A stretch of 8,387 nt of DNA from an uncultured Oscillospiraceae bacterium (GCA_900546895.1 UREO01000124.1:1-8387), one strand, 5' to 3'. Shown: positions 1 to 6,935, counted from the first letter of the stretch. Notes: generated by a model from the letters alone, not told the origin. Numbers and translations: made by a program.

Positions 1-1
1 A

Positions 2-325
2 TATATTAGCAGCCGGATCGGTGTTATGTACCTGGGCAGTCTGGTGGAATTGACCGCAAGCGAAACAATGTTTGATAAGCCGCTGCATCCCTATACGCAG
101 GCGCTCCTTTCGGCAATTCCCCTGCCTGACCCGGAGGCAGAAAGAAATCGCAGCGGCGTGATACTGGAAGGGACTGTGCCGAACCCGGTCAATATTCCGG
201 ACGGATGCAAGTTTTGCTCGCGCTGCAAATATGCGATGGAGATTTGTAAGCAGTCAAGTCCCGTATTCCGGGAAGTGGAAAAAGACCATTGGATTGCGTG
301 TTATAGATATGCTGAGACCAAATAA
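2..325 (+). CDS. Oligopeptide/dipeptide ABC transporter ATP-binding protein, C-terminal part (partial)
   Basis: This is the 3' end of an OppD/OppF/DppD/DppF-type ATPase, which powers import of short peptides at the inner face of the membrane. The reading frame is open to the window edge, so the Walker A, Walker B and signature motifs lie upstream and cannot be seen. The first visible residues, ISSRIGVMYLG, match the stretch that follows the switch histidine in this family (typically ISDRIAVMYLG). The segment PLHPYTQALLSAIPLPDP then marks the family-specific C-terminal extension (oligo_HPY domain). Counting the Met at base 26 as 1, cysteines fall at 61, 64, 67, 74 and 92, the cysteine-rich tail usual for this extension. 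The ATG at 26 is internal, not a start. The gene ends in TAA and faces a convergent regulator across a terminator hairpin. Whether it is the D-type or F-type subunit cannot be decided from the tail. Confidence 0.93.
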   Translation, partial: YISSRIGVMYLGSLVELTASETMFDKPLHPYTQALLSAIPLPDPEAERNRSGVILEGTVPNPVNIPDGCKFCSRCKYAMEICKQSSPVFREVEKDHWIACYRYAETK

Positions 326-342
326 TCCGGATTCGTATCAAA

Positions 343-399
343 CAAAAAAGCGGGTAGGTTTCTTGGGCTTCGGAAATTCCGAAGTGAAGAACCACCCGC
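343..399 (-). terminator. Rho-independent terminator of the RpiR-type regulator, possibly bidirectional
   Basis: A long imperfect hairpin spans 350-399. Its outer arms are GCGGGTAGGTTTCTT and AAGAACCACCCGC, and its inner stem is CTTCGG/CCGAAG. Read on the minus strand it is followed by TTTTTTG (349-343), a good U-tract placed 27 bases after the regulator stop codon. On the plus strand only a weaker TTTT follows (402-405), so stopping of the ABC transporter transcript is possible but less certain. Confidence 0.8.
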
Positions 400-425
400 A
401 GTTTTACGCTGGGCCTTGTGTGCCT

Positions 426-1310
426 TTAAGTTTTTTTCTCAGAACTGGATTCGTTGATAAAGTGAATGACTTCATGCGCGTCGGAAACCAGCTTGTCGTA
501 AGTCTCGCCCATTTCCAGCACCATTCCGGAAGCAATTAAATTAACCAATTCAATCGGCAGCGAATAGGAGTTATAAAAAACCCTGGTAGCGGTATCGCAC
601 AAATAATTAATGCTGTTCTGGGTTACCACGGGGGACTCCGGATTATCCGTAATCGAAGTAACGCCCGCACCGCGGTATTCTGCATACTGCACAATGTTCC
701 GCATCGCGTCGTAATAGCGGGGAAACGAGATGGCGATCACATGGTCGCCGGGGTGGAGCTTGACCAGGTTGGCCTGAACATTGTCCAAATCCTCCGGATG
801 AACCAGAATCGCGTTGGGAATCAGCGGCGAAATTCGGCGGTAAAAATACTCGGAGACGACGCTGGAGACGCCCTGCCCGCAAATCAGTACCGTTTTGGCC
901 TGAAGAATCAGCCGTGCGGTTTTTAAAATATTCTCTGTCGGCACTGTGTCATAAAATTCGGCGCTTTGCGTGCGGGCGTTATTGATAATCTGCTGTATGA
1001 CCGCTTCTTTATTTCCACGTTCCACCACGGGAAGATCCAATGAAAAATAACTGGTTTCCATAAAATTTTTCACCAGACGTTCCGTATGCGAACGGAACGC
1101 TTTTTTCAGATCAATAAAGTTTTCAAACCCGAGCCGCTTACACATGCGAAGGATAGTTACTTCGGAAACGCTGCTGCGCTGGCTGAGGTCTTTCAGGGAG
1201 CTATAACAGACATCCTCCGGATTGGACAGAAGGATGTCCAGAATTTCCCTTTGTTTTCTGGTCAGGTTATGATAATTTCTATTAATTTTCTGGAAGGAAT
1301 TGTCCGGCAT
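426..1310 (-). CDS. MurR/RpiR family transcriptional regulator (HTH plus SIS domain)
   Basis: This 294-residue protein is the usual length for the family. Residues 1-80 form the RpiR-type helix-turn-helix domain, with LTRKQREILDILL near the start and a recognition segment around 38-62 (LSQRSSVSEVTILRMCKRLGF). Residues about 125-255 form a sugar isomerase (SIS) domain, recognisable from VLICGQGVSS at 141-150. Family members bind DNA and sense a small ligand, often a phosphosugar, through the SIS domain. Here the usual phosphate-binding SxSGxT loop is replaced by ISFPRYYDAM (194-203), so the ligand may not be a typical phosphosugar. The start ATG at 1310 has an AGGA ribosome binding site 7 bases upstream. 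The gene is divergent from iadA and convergent with the peptide transporter ATPase, so control of the neighbouring peptidase genes is likely but inferred. Confidence 0.92.
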   Translation of the reverse strand: MPDNSFQKINRNYHNLTRKQREILDILLSNPEDVCYSSLKDLSQRSSVSEVTILRMCKRLGFENFIDLKKAFRSHTERLVKNFMETSYFSLDLPVVERGNKEAVIQQIINNARTQSAEFYDTVPTENILKTARLILQAKTVLICGQGVSSVVSEYFYRRISPLIPNAILVHPEDLDNVQANLVKLHPGDHVIAISFPRYYDAMRNIVQYAEYRGAGVTSITDNPESPVVTQNSINYLCDTATRVFYNSYSLPIELVNLIASGMVLEMGETYDKLVSDAHEVIHFINESSSEKKT

Positions 1311-1346
1311 AGTCTGTTCCTCATTTCATACTTGTTCCTAGGAATA

Positions 1347-1375
1347 ATTATACCTTAAACTTGTTTTAATGAAAA
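1347..1375 (-). promoter_or_regulatory. Putative sigma-A promoter for the RpiR-type regulator
   Basis: On the minus strand a perfect TATAAT (1352-1347) lies 17 bases from a weaker TTTTCA (1375-1370). It is positioned to start transcription near 1340, about 30 bases before the regulator start codon. The perfect palindrome TTCCTAGGAA (1335-1344) covers the expected start point and could be an operator, which is inference only. Confidence 0.6.
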
Positions 1376-1393
1376 GAGCAATCTGAAATAAGC

Positions 1394-1470
1394 TGCCGAA
1401 AACCGGCATTCTCATAATCCTTGTGGGCCACACACGTAAAATGTGGTATCCACGCCCTATCCGGCGTGGA
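1394..1470 (+). other. Hairpin-rich leader upstream of iadA
   Basis: Three small inverted repeats follow one another just upstream of iadA: TGCCG/CGGCA (1394-1408), CCACA/TGTGG (1428-1446), and a perfect 8-base-pair stem TCCACGCC/GGCGTGGA with loop CTATCC (1449-1470). The last hairpin ends 6 bases before the iadA ribosome binding site. This may be a structured 5' leader or a regulator binding region. It matches no riboswitch class that I recognise. I found no clear consensus promoter for iadA; the best candidate, TTGTTT (1361-1366) with TGAAAT (1384-1389) at 17-base spacing, is weak. Confidence 0.4.
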
Positions 1471-1484
1471 AGACTGGAGTATTA

Positions 1485-2615
1485 ATGCTGCTTTTAAAAA
1501 ATGTAAGAATTAACTTGAATCATCCTGATGAAGTTGCAGATGTGTTCGTCGCGGGCGGCAAAATACAGGCGATTGGCCGCAAACTGGAACCTGCGCTGAC
1601 GAATCTTGAGGTTCTTGACGGGGACGGCAAGACAGCGATACCGGGGTATATTGATCAGCATGTCCATATTACGGGGGGCGGGGGAGAAGACGGTTTTTCC
1701 AGCCGCGTGCCGGAAATCCAGCTTTCTGACTGTATTCGCGGCGGCATTACCACGCTGGTTGGCTTGCTGGGAACCGATTCGGTCACCCGCAGTGTCGAAA
1801 ATGTGGTGGCGAAAACAAAGGCACTGCGCAGCGAAGGGTTAACCGCCTACTGCCTGACCGGAGCGTATGAATATCCTTCCCCGACTTTGACCGGCTCCGT
1901 GAAAAAGGATATTGCGTATATTGAGGAAATAATCGGCGTGAAAATTGCGATTTCTGATCACCGCTCGTCAAATTTGTGTAAACAGGATTTGATTCGGCTT
2001 GCGTCGGAGGCAAGGCTTGGCGGGCTTCTTTCCGGAAAACCGGGGTTGGTTCACATTCATGTGGGCAGCGGGAAGCGTAAACTTGGTTTGTTATTTGATA
2101 TTTTGGAAACCGAAGACATCCCGATTCAGATATTTCGCCCGACTCACGTAGGAAGAGTATTTGATGACGCGGTACGGTTTGCCAATTTAGGCGGATACAT
2201 CGATTTTACAGCAGAGGAAGAAAGCAGGAAATCGGCTCAAACGATGGTGAAAGCTTTTGAGCAGGCCCCTGCCGAACGCATTACGCTCAGTACGGATTCA
2301 AACGGCAGTATGCCGAAGTGGAACGAGAATCAAGAAATCATCGGAATGGGTGTCGGGCAGACTACAACGCTTCACGGTACCGTGAAGTCGCTTGTACAGG
2401 ATTGCGGGGTTCCGCTTTCTCAGGCGATACTGCCCGGCACGGCTACCGTGGCGAAGGCGCTGGGGCTTGCCGATCGAAAGGGCCGCCTTGCACAAGGGTA
2501 CGACGCCGATTTGATTTTGCTTGACGAACAGTTAAATATCGATACCGTTATGGCCGGCGGCGCTGTCATGATGAGAAACGGCAGCTTGATCAAAAAAGGA
2601 ACTTTTGAAAAATAG
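1485..2615 (+). CDS. iadA: Isoaspartyl dipeptidase (beta-aspartyl peptidase)
   Basis: This cytoplasmic binuclear-metal amidohydrolase cleaves beta-aspartyl (isoaspartyl) dipeptides, which arise from protein damage and from some specialised peptides. From the ATG at 1485 it is 376 residues, against about 390 for the E. coli enzyme. The metal-binding HxH is H59/H61 (IDQHVHI). The bridging lysine is K153 in GVKIAISDHRS, followed by substrate-binding R160. Further metal or catalytic residues are H192, H221 (PTHVGR, with R224) and D271 (LSTDSNGS). E68 and Y128 match the substrate-site Glu and Tyr of the E. coli enzyme, so it looks fully active. A GTG at 1443 would add 14 residues, but those cover a perfect hairpin, whereas the ATG at 1485 has GGAG five bases upstream and matches family N-termini (LLLKNVRI). 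It is probably first in a run with the M42 and PepV peptidases. Confidence 0.95.
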   Translation: MLLLKNVRINLNHPDEVADVFVAGGKIQAIGRKLEPALTNLEVLDGDGKTAIPGYIDQHVHITGGGGEDGFSSRVPEIQLSDCIRGGITTLVGLLGTDSVTRSVENVVAKTKALRSEGLTAYCLTGAYEYPSPTLTGSVKKDIAYIEEIIGVKIAISDHRSSNLCKQDLIRLASEARLGGLLSGKPGLVHIHVGSGKRKLGLLFDILETEDIPIQIFRPTHVGRVFDDAVRFANLGGYIDFTAEEESRKSAQTMVKAFEQAPAERITLSTDSNGSMPKWNENQEIIGMGVGQTTTLHGTVKSLVQDCGVPLSQAILPGTATVAKALGLADRKGRLAQGYDADLILLDEQLNIDTVMAGGAVMMRNGSLIKKGTFEK

Positions 2616-2621
2616 AAACGC

Positions 2622-2712
2622 TGCAGCAATTCCATTTTAGTTTGTCCCTTCCCTCCGCCAAAGGAGGGGGGGAGGACGCCACCTTGGCGAAGAATCAACT
2701 GGAAATGCTGTA
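2622..2712 (+). repeat. MITE-like repeat, copy 1
   Basis: This 91-base palindromic element begins 7 bases after the iadA stop. Its ends are TGCAGCAATTCCATTT and AACTGGAAATGCTGTA, imperfect inverted repeats of each other. The interior is C-rich then G-rich (CCCTCC 2651-2656 can pair with GGAGGG 2663-2668), followed by a small CGCCA/TGGCG hairpin. A second copy lies at 5315-5418 in the opposite orientation. The two share a 22-base identical block (2691-2712 here, the reverse complement of 5315-5336). It codes for nothing visible and resembles a non-autonomous miniature transposon. Confidence 0.72.
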
Positions 2713-2747
2713 TTATAAATTTTCATAGGAAGAGAAGAGGATTTATT

Positions 2748-3824
2748 TTGAATGAAGAAAGATTAATTCAATTGATCCGGGAGGTTTCCAATGCAAACGG
2801 TGCTTCCGGATTTGAAGACGAAGTATTAAAGGTTTTGCGTAAACAGGGGGAAGGCTTGGGGGATTTTTCGGAAGATTCCCTGCGGAACCTGTACCTGAAA
2901 CGCGCTGGAAACCGGGGCAGCCGTCCGGTCGTTCAACTGGACGCCCATACGGATGAAGTGTCGTTTATGGTGCAGGCGGTTAAGCCGAACGGCACGCTGG
3001 TATTTATCACTCTCGGCGGTTGGGTCGCGAATAACATTCCGGCACATAAGGTGCGCGTGCGCAACGCGGAGGGAAACTATATTCCCGGTATTATTGCCAG
3101 TAAGCCCCCGCATTTTATGAGTGAAGCGGAGCGCAATGCACCGGCTAACGTGTCCAATATGGTAATTGACATTGGCGCGACTTCCCGGGAAGAAGCTGTC
3201 AATGACTTTAAGATCCGCATTGGGGAACCGGTCGTTCCGGATGTTGATTTTGAATACAGGAAACAGAAAGACCTGCTGATCGGGAAGGCGTTTGACTGCC
3301 GTCTGGGCTGTGCGGCCATTTTGGAGACCATGCGGACGCTGCAGGGGAAAAACCTGAATGTGGACGTAACTGCGGGCTTTGCCGTTCAGGAAGAAGTCGG
3401 TACGCGCGGCGCTTGTGTAACCAGCAACACCATCCGCCCCGACATTGCCATCGTTTTTGAGGGATGCCCGGCGGACGATACGTTTACCGAGGAGTACATG
3501 ACTCAGACGGCGATCAAAAAAGGGCCTATGCTGCGCCATATTGACGCCCGTATGATTACCAATCCCCGTTATCAGCGTTATGTTTTGGATTTGGGCAGAA
3601 AACTTGGGATTCCGGTGCAGGAATCGGTCCGCACAGGCGGCTCTACCAACGGAGCGCCGATTCATTTGTCCAACGCGGGCGTTCCGGTAATCGTGATGGG
3701 GCTTCCGGTACGTTATATCCATACGCATTACGGCATTGCGGCTTTGTCTGATTTGCAGAACGCTGTAAAGCTGGCAAGCGCGGTGATTGAATCGCTGGAA
3801 GAAAATATCATAAAATCTTTCTGA
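2748..3824 (+). CDS. M42 family metallopeptidase (glutamyl/deblocking aminopeptidase-like)
   Basis: This 358-residue protein belongs to the M42 (PepA/FrvX/TET) family: cytosolic, usually tetrahedral dodecameric aminopeptidases that trim free N-termini of short peptides using two metal ions. The metal and catalytic residues are all visible: H67 and D69 in LDAHTDE, bridging D183 in AFDCRLGC, E215/E216 in QEEVGTRGA, E238 in FEGCP, and H325 in RYIHTHYG. One ligand position is Glu238, where Asp is common in the family. Substrate preference cannot be read from these motifs. The start is a TTG at 2748, with AGAGG (2736-2740) seven bases upstream; no in-frame ATG lies near the N-terminus. The gene follows iadA in the same direction after a gap filled by a MITE-like repeat and precedes pepV by 56 bases, so the three are probably co-transcribed. 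Confidence 0.92.
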   Translation: MNEERLIQLIREVSNANGASGFEDEVLKVLRKQGEGLGDFSEDSLRNLYLKRAGNRGSRPVVQLDAHTDEVSFMVQAVKPNGTLVFITLGGWVANNIPAHKVRVRNAEGNYIPGIIASKPPHFMSEAERNAPANVSNMVIDIGATSREEAVNDFKIRIGEPVVPDVDFEYRKQKDLLIGKAFDCRLGCAAILETMRTLQGKNLNVDVTAGFAVQEEVGTRGACVTSNTIRPDIAIVFEGCPADDTFTEEYMTQTAIKKGPMLRHIDARMITNPRYQRYVLDLGRKLGIPVQESVRTGGSTNGAPIHLSNAGVPVIVMGLPVRYIHTHYGIAALSDLQNAVKLASAVIESLEENIIKSF

Positions 3825-3867
3825 CACTGTTTCTTTAAATCCGTATCACACAGAGCTGAAATTACAT

Positions 3868-3873
3868 AGGGGG
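3868..3873 (+). promoter_or_regulatory. Ribosome binding site of pepV
   Basis: AGGGGG lies seven bases upstream of the ATG at 3881. It fixes the PepV start and indicates independent translation from the M42 gene 56 bases upstream. Confidence 0.65.
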
Positions 3874-3880
3874 CCGTATC

Positions 3881-5287
3881 ATGACGGATCAGAAAACAAT
3901 CGAACAGTATTTTGAGGCGCATCGGGAAGAGATGCTTTGCGATATGAGCACGCTGATTCGAATCCCGAGCGAAAAAGGGGAACCCAAAGAAGGAATGCCT
4001 TTTGGGGAGTATCCGGCAAAGGCGCTTGCCGCAGCCGTGCAAATTGCGAAAGACATGGGATTTTTAGTAAAAAATTATGATAACTACGCGGCGGCTGTCG
4101 ATTTGAATAACCTTCCAAGGCAGCTTGATATTCTGGCGCATCTGGATGTTGTTCCCGCAGGAAACGGCTGGACGGTGACGCAGCCGTTTGAGCCGCTTGT
4201 AAAAGACGGCAGATTATACGGCAGAGGCTCTGCGGATGACAAAGGCCCGGCAATCGCTGCGCTGTACGCATTAAAGGCGGTTCGTGACCTGAAGGTTCCG
4301 TTGAAGAAGAACGCCCGTCTTGTTCTCGGCACCGACGAGGAATGCGGCAGCGCGGACATTACCCATTATTATGAACAGGAACCGGAAGCACCCATGACTT
4401 TTTCACCGGATGCCGCGTTCCCTGTGGTCAATATTGAAAAGGGGCGTTACAGCATTTGGGTGAAGGCCGGTTGGAAAGAAGACCCTGCGCTGCCGCGCAT
4501 TTTTTCCGTTCACGGCGGCGTGAAGAGCAATGTGGTTCCTGACACTGCCGAGGCTGTGGTGGAAGGGCTTTCTGCGCAGGAACTTTCCGCCTGCACCGCT
4601 GCGGCTGCTGCCAGAACCGGCGTTTCGTTTGAATGCAAGGAGGATAACGGAAAGATTATCGTAAAAGCGCAGGGAGTCTGTGCGCATGCTTCTTCGCCGG
4701 GAGACGGAAATAACGCCATTACCGGGCTTATCGATTTATTAGTCGGAATTCCATTCGCAAAATCGGAAGGATTTGAAAAGCTTTGCGCTGTAAATCAGCT
4801 TTTCCCGCACGGTGACTGGTTTGGAAAAGCTCCCGGAGTCGCTATGGAAGATGAGATTTCCGGCCCTCTGACAATGAGTCTGAACTTGTTTGAGTATAAA
4901 CTTACAGGACTGAAAGGCTATTTTGACGGCCGTACTCCCGTATGCGCCACCAATGAAAATTTAAAGGATATCTTTTGTGAGAAAGCAAAGGCTTACGGCT
5001 TGACTCCGGACGATAAGGGTGTTTCGCCGGCTCACCATGTTTCAAAGGATACACCGTTTATTCAGACGCTGCTGAAGTGCTACGAGCAGTATTCGGGCAG
5101 GAAGGGAGAATGTGTGGCGATTGGCGGGGGAACTTACGCACATCGCCTGAAAAACGGCGTCGCCTTTGGATGCTCTATGCCGGAAACGGATAACCGTATG
5201 CATGGCGCGGACGAATATGCAGTCATCGAGGAACTGCTCATGGGAGCGAAAGTTTTCACACAGGCAATCATTGACCTTTGCTCCTGA
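3881..5287 (+). CDS. pepV: PepV-type dipeptidase (M20 family, Zn-dependent)
   Basis: PepV hydrolyses a broad range of dipeptides in the cytoplasm, the final step of peptide use. At 468 residues it matches the roughly 470 of lactobacillal PepV, and the active-site numbering is nearly identical. Zinc ligands are H87 (AHLDVVPAG), D119 (GRGSADDKGP), E154 (GTDEECGS), D177 (FSPDAAFP) and H441 (NRMHGADE). Catalytic residues are D89 and E153. H269 (CAHASSPGDGNN) and N217 correspond to the lid-domain residues that close over the substrate, and R351 (DGRTPV) is also kept. Nothing is missing or truncated. It is the last gene of the iadA-M42-pepV run; a second MITE-like copy and a strong terminator follow. 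Together with the peptide ABC transporter upstream this suggests uptake and full breakdown of short peptides. Confidence 0.95.
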   Translation: MTDQKTIEQYFEAHREEMLCDMSTLIRIPSEKGEPKEGMPFGEYPAKALAAAVQIAKDMGFLVKNYDNYAAAVDLNNLPRQLDILAHLDVVPAGNGWTVTQPFEPLVKDGRLYGRGSADDKGPAIAALYALKAVRDLKVPLKKNARLVLGTDEECGSADITHYYEQEPEAPMTFSPDAAFPVVNIEKGRYSIWVKAGWKEDPALPRIFSVHGGVKSNVVPDTAEAVVEGLSAQELSACTAAAAARTGVSFECKEDNGKIIVKAQGVCAHASSPGDGNNAITGLIDLLVGIPFAKSEGFEKLCAVNQLFPHGDWFGKAPGVAMEDEISGPLTMSLNLFEYKLTGLKGYFDGRTPVCATNENLKDIFCEKAKAYGLTPDDKGVSPAHHVSKDTPFIQTLLKCYEQYSGRKGECVAIGGGTYAHRLKNGVAFGCSMPETDNRMHGADEYAVIEELLMGAKVFTQAIIDLCS

Positions 5288-5314
5288 AAAATATTCCCGA
5301 TTGAAACAACTTTT

Positions 5315-5418
5315 TACAGCATTTCCAGTTGATTCTGCAACAAGGTTGCGTTCCTCCCCCCGCCTTCGGCGGGGGGAGGAATATGTTTTGTCTAGCAAAC
5401 GTAACTGGAATTGCTATA
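5315..5418 (-). repeat. MITE-like repeat, copy 2 (inverted relative to copy 1)
   Basis: This 104-base element starts 27 bases after the pepV stop. Its terminal inverted repeats are TACAGCATTTCCAGTT (5315-5330) and AACTGGAATTGCTATA (5403-5418), agreeing at 14 of 16 positions. Both outer ends finish in a TA dinucleotide, as would be left by a transposase that targets TA (for example IS630/mariner-like), though that link is inference. The centre is a perfect 14-base-pair GC-rich stem, 5351-5364 with 5368-5381, closed by the loop TTC. Compared with copy 1 the ends are well kept and the centre differs. Confidence 0.75.
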
Positions 5419-5456
5419 GCTTTGACGGGTGGCATACTGTAAAACAATATGAAAAG

Positions 5457-5511
5457 AAAGCCAGAGATTCTGTCTCTCTTCATCAGAGAGCGCTGGAATC
5501 CTTGGCTTTTT
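5457..5511 (+). terminator. Rho-independent terminator after pepV, probably bidirectional
   Basis: AAAGCCAGAGATTC (5457-5470) pairs with GAATCCTTGGCTTT (5496-5509) through 12 of 14 Watson-Crick positions plus one G-U pair. An inner stem CTCTCT/AGAGAG has loop TCATC. TTTTT follows on the plus strand. On the minus strand the stem is followed by CTTTTC, so it may also stop the convergent ThrE transcript, whose last gene ends at 5600. Confidence 0.82.
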
Positions 5512-5599
5512 CTCTCACCGTCACTGGAACGTCTGTTTAACTTACAACCATATTTTGAGCAAAACCATTTGCCGGGTTAGCCCAAAAATACATTTCCGC

Positions 5600-6052
5600 T
5601 CAGTCTGTTTGTACTGCTTCATGTGCCTTAATATACTTAAAAATGTACTGAATTACCGAAGAGGATAACATCATTCCAAAACCTATGGAGCCCGCAATTT
5701 CCAATACTTGTATTCCGTAGTCTTGAGCAGCAGCGTAATTTTTTTCAACCAGAAAAATAATGGCATCGTATGCTATAAATCCTGGCACCAAAGGGAAAAT
5801 TCCTGGGATGTAAAGTGTAGAGGCAGGTGCTTTTATGATCCGTGCCATCAACTCACTGTACATGTTTACCGCAGTCGCACCAAAAAAAGAACTGACTATA
5901 GGGCTTCCGGTTTTTTCTAAAGTCAGACTGTAAGCAATCCAGCCAAGCATACCGCTGATACCAGCAAAAAATATTTTTTTTCTGTCAATATTAAACAGAA
6001 TGACGGGAAACAAACTGCCCCCAAAAGCCAAAAAAATCATTTTTAACGACAC
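5600..6052 (-). CDS. Threonine/serine exporter family, small subunit (ThrE_2 / YjjB-like)
   Basis: This 150-residue hydrophobic protein has about four to five membrane segments (roughly 5-20, 28-45, 52-70, 82-102, 115-137). The motif PGIFPLVPG at 83-91 is characteristic of the ThrE_2 (DUF3815) domain, which equals the C-terminal half of the single-chain ThrE exporter of corynebacteria and the E. coli YjjB protein. With its upstream partner it should form one inner-membrane exporter. Known substrates across the family include threonine and serine, and succinate for YjjPB, so the substrate here is unknown. The start is GTG at 6052, with AAGGA about 10 bases upstream; an ATG four codons later is too far from that site. 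Only 15 bases separate it from the stop of the upstream partner, so they are co-transcribed. Confidence 0.88.
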   Translation of the reverse strand: MSLKMIFLAFGGSLFPVILFNIDRKKIFFAGISGMLGWIAYSLTLEKTGSPIVSSFFGATAVNMYSELMARIIKAPASTLYIPGIFPLVPGFIAYDAIIFLVEKNYAAAQDYGIQVLEIAGSIGFGMMLSSSVIQYIFKYIKAHEAVQTD

Positions 6053-6067
6053 AATTATCTTATCCTT

Positions 6068-6811
6068 TTATTTTCTAATTAACAATATGGTTCCCACCCC
6101 TGCGCCTACTGCCGTGATAATCAGTAGAGCTTCGCAAAGTTTCGAGATGCCTGATGAAAAATATCCGTAGATAATGTCCTTGACTCCATTCGTCAGCGCA
6201 ACGCCTGGAAGAAGGATCATAATCGAACCTGTAATAATCGTTTGTTCATTGACGGTAGGAATAAGTATATTACAAAGTATGCTGATACTCCCAATCGTTA
6301 AACCTGACAGATAGAATTTCAAAAACTGAATTTCAAAACACGAAAATTTTTGAATTATCAGATAGGTAACCAGACAAACCGCAACCGAAACAAATCCTTC
6401 CCAAAGGGATCCGCCAAAAAACAGAGTATAAATAAATCCGGTCATACAGGCAGCCATGGTCCTTACCGGCAGACTGAAATCAGAGGACTCTTCAATGGCT
6501 TTCAGTTCATTTTTTGCTTCCTCATAGGACAGTGAATTCCCTTTTAGTTGTCTGGAAAAGGTATTGACTAATTCGATTCTGTATAAATCAATATGTTTAT
6601 GCTTGGCTTTTTTTATGGACATGAACTTTTCTTGCCGGGGCTGTGTCACGACCAATAGAATTTCATCGGATATTACCGAACTCTCTGCAGTAAATCCATA
6701 GGATTGACAAATCGCGGAAACCGTAGTTCCTATTCTGTACGTTTCCGCGCCGTTCTCTTGTAATATGACACCTGCTGTAAGCGCAATATCACTTACTTGT
6801 TCCGCCATCAT
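6068..6811 (-). CDS. Threonine/serine exporter family, large subunit (ThrE N-terminal / YjjP-like)
   Basis: This 247-residue protein matches the ThrE (DUF1212) domain. A soluble N-terminal part of about 115 residues starts with AGVILQENGAETYRIG (13-28), the family signature. About five membrane segments follow (roughly 117-135, 138-155, 163-185, 190-208, 223-243). The second signature, LPGVALTNGVKDIIYGYFSSG at 201-221, is intact. It should pair with the 150-residue protein encoded immediately downstream to make a complete exporter. GGGAGGA lies seven bases upstream of the first of two adjacent ATG codons (6811 and 6808). The 124 bases between this gene and the upstream HPr gene contain no convincing terminator or promoter, so co-transcription with HPr is likely. 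Confidence 0.9.
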   Translation of the reverse strand: MMAEQVSDIALTAGVILQENGAETYRIGTTVSAICQSYGFTAESSVISDEILLVVTQPRQEKFMSIKKAKHKHIDLYRIELVNTFSRQLKGNSLSYEEAKNELKAIEESSDFSLPVRTMAACMTGFIYTLFFGGSLWEGFVSVAVCLVTYLIIQKFSCFEIQFLKFYLSGLTIGSISILCNILIPTVNEQTIITGSIMILLPGVALTNGVKDIIYGYFSSGISKLCEALLIITAVGAGVGTILLIRK

Positions 6812-6935
6812 TGTGGCTTCCTCCCTGTTGTGAAATCCATTTATAGTTCAGCCGATGACGTAAAAACCGGCTTTGCTCAAATCGTTAGCTGTACTAAGAA
6901 TGCTACAAGTGCCCGCGAAGCTTTATACTTCCTAT

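Noticed and set aside
1443..1484. GTG start that would add 14 residues to IadA
   Set aside because: The extra stretch covers a perfect hairpin and does not resemble family N-termini; the ATG at 1485 has a well-placed GGAG.
2826..3827. Long open frame (333 codons) on the minus strand opposite the M42 gene
   Set aside because: It is antisense to a gene with all family residues intact, has no recognisable domain, and is rich in Arg/His/Asn as expected of a shadow frame in GC-richer DNA.
5166..5540. Plus-strand frame running from within pepV through the repeat and terminator
   Set aside because: It starts inside an intact gene in another frame and crosses non-coding repeat DNA.
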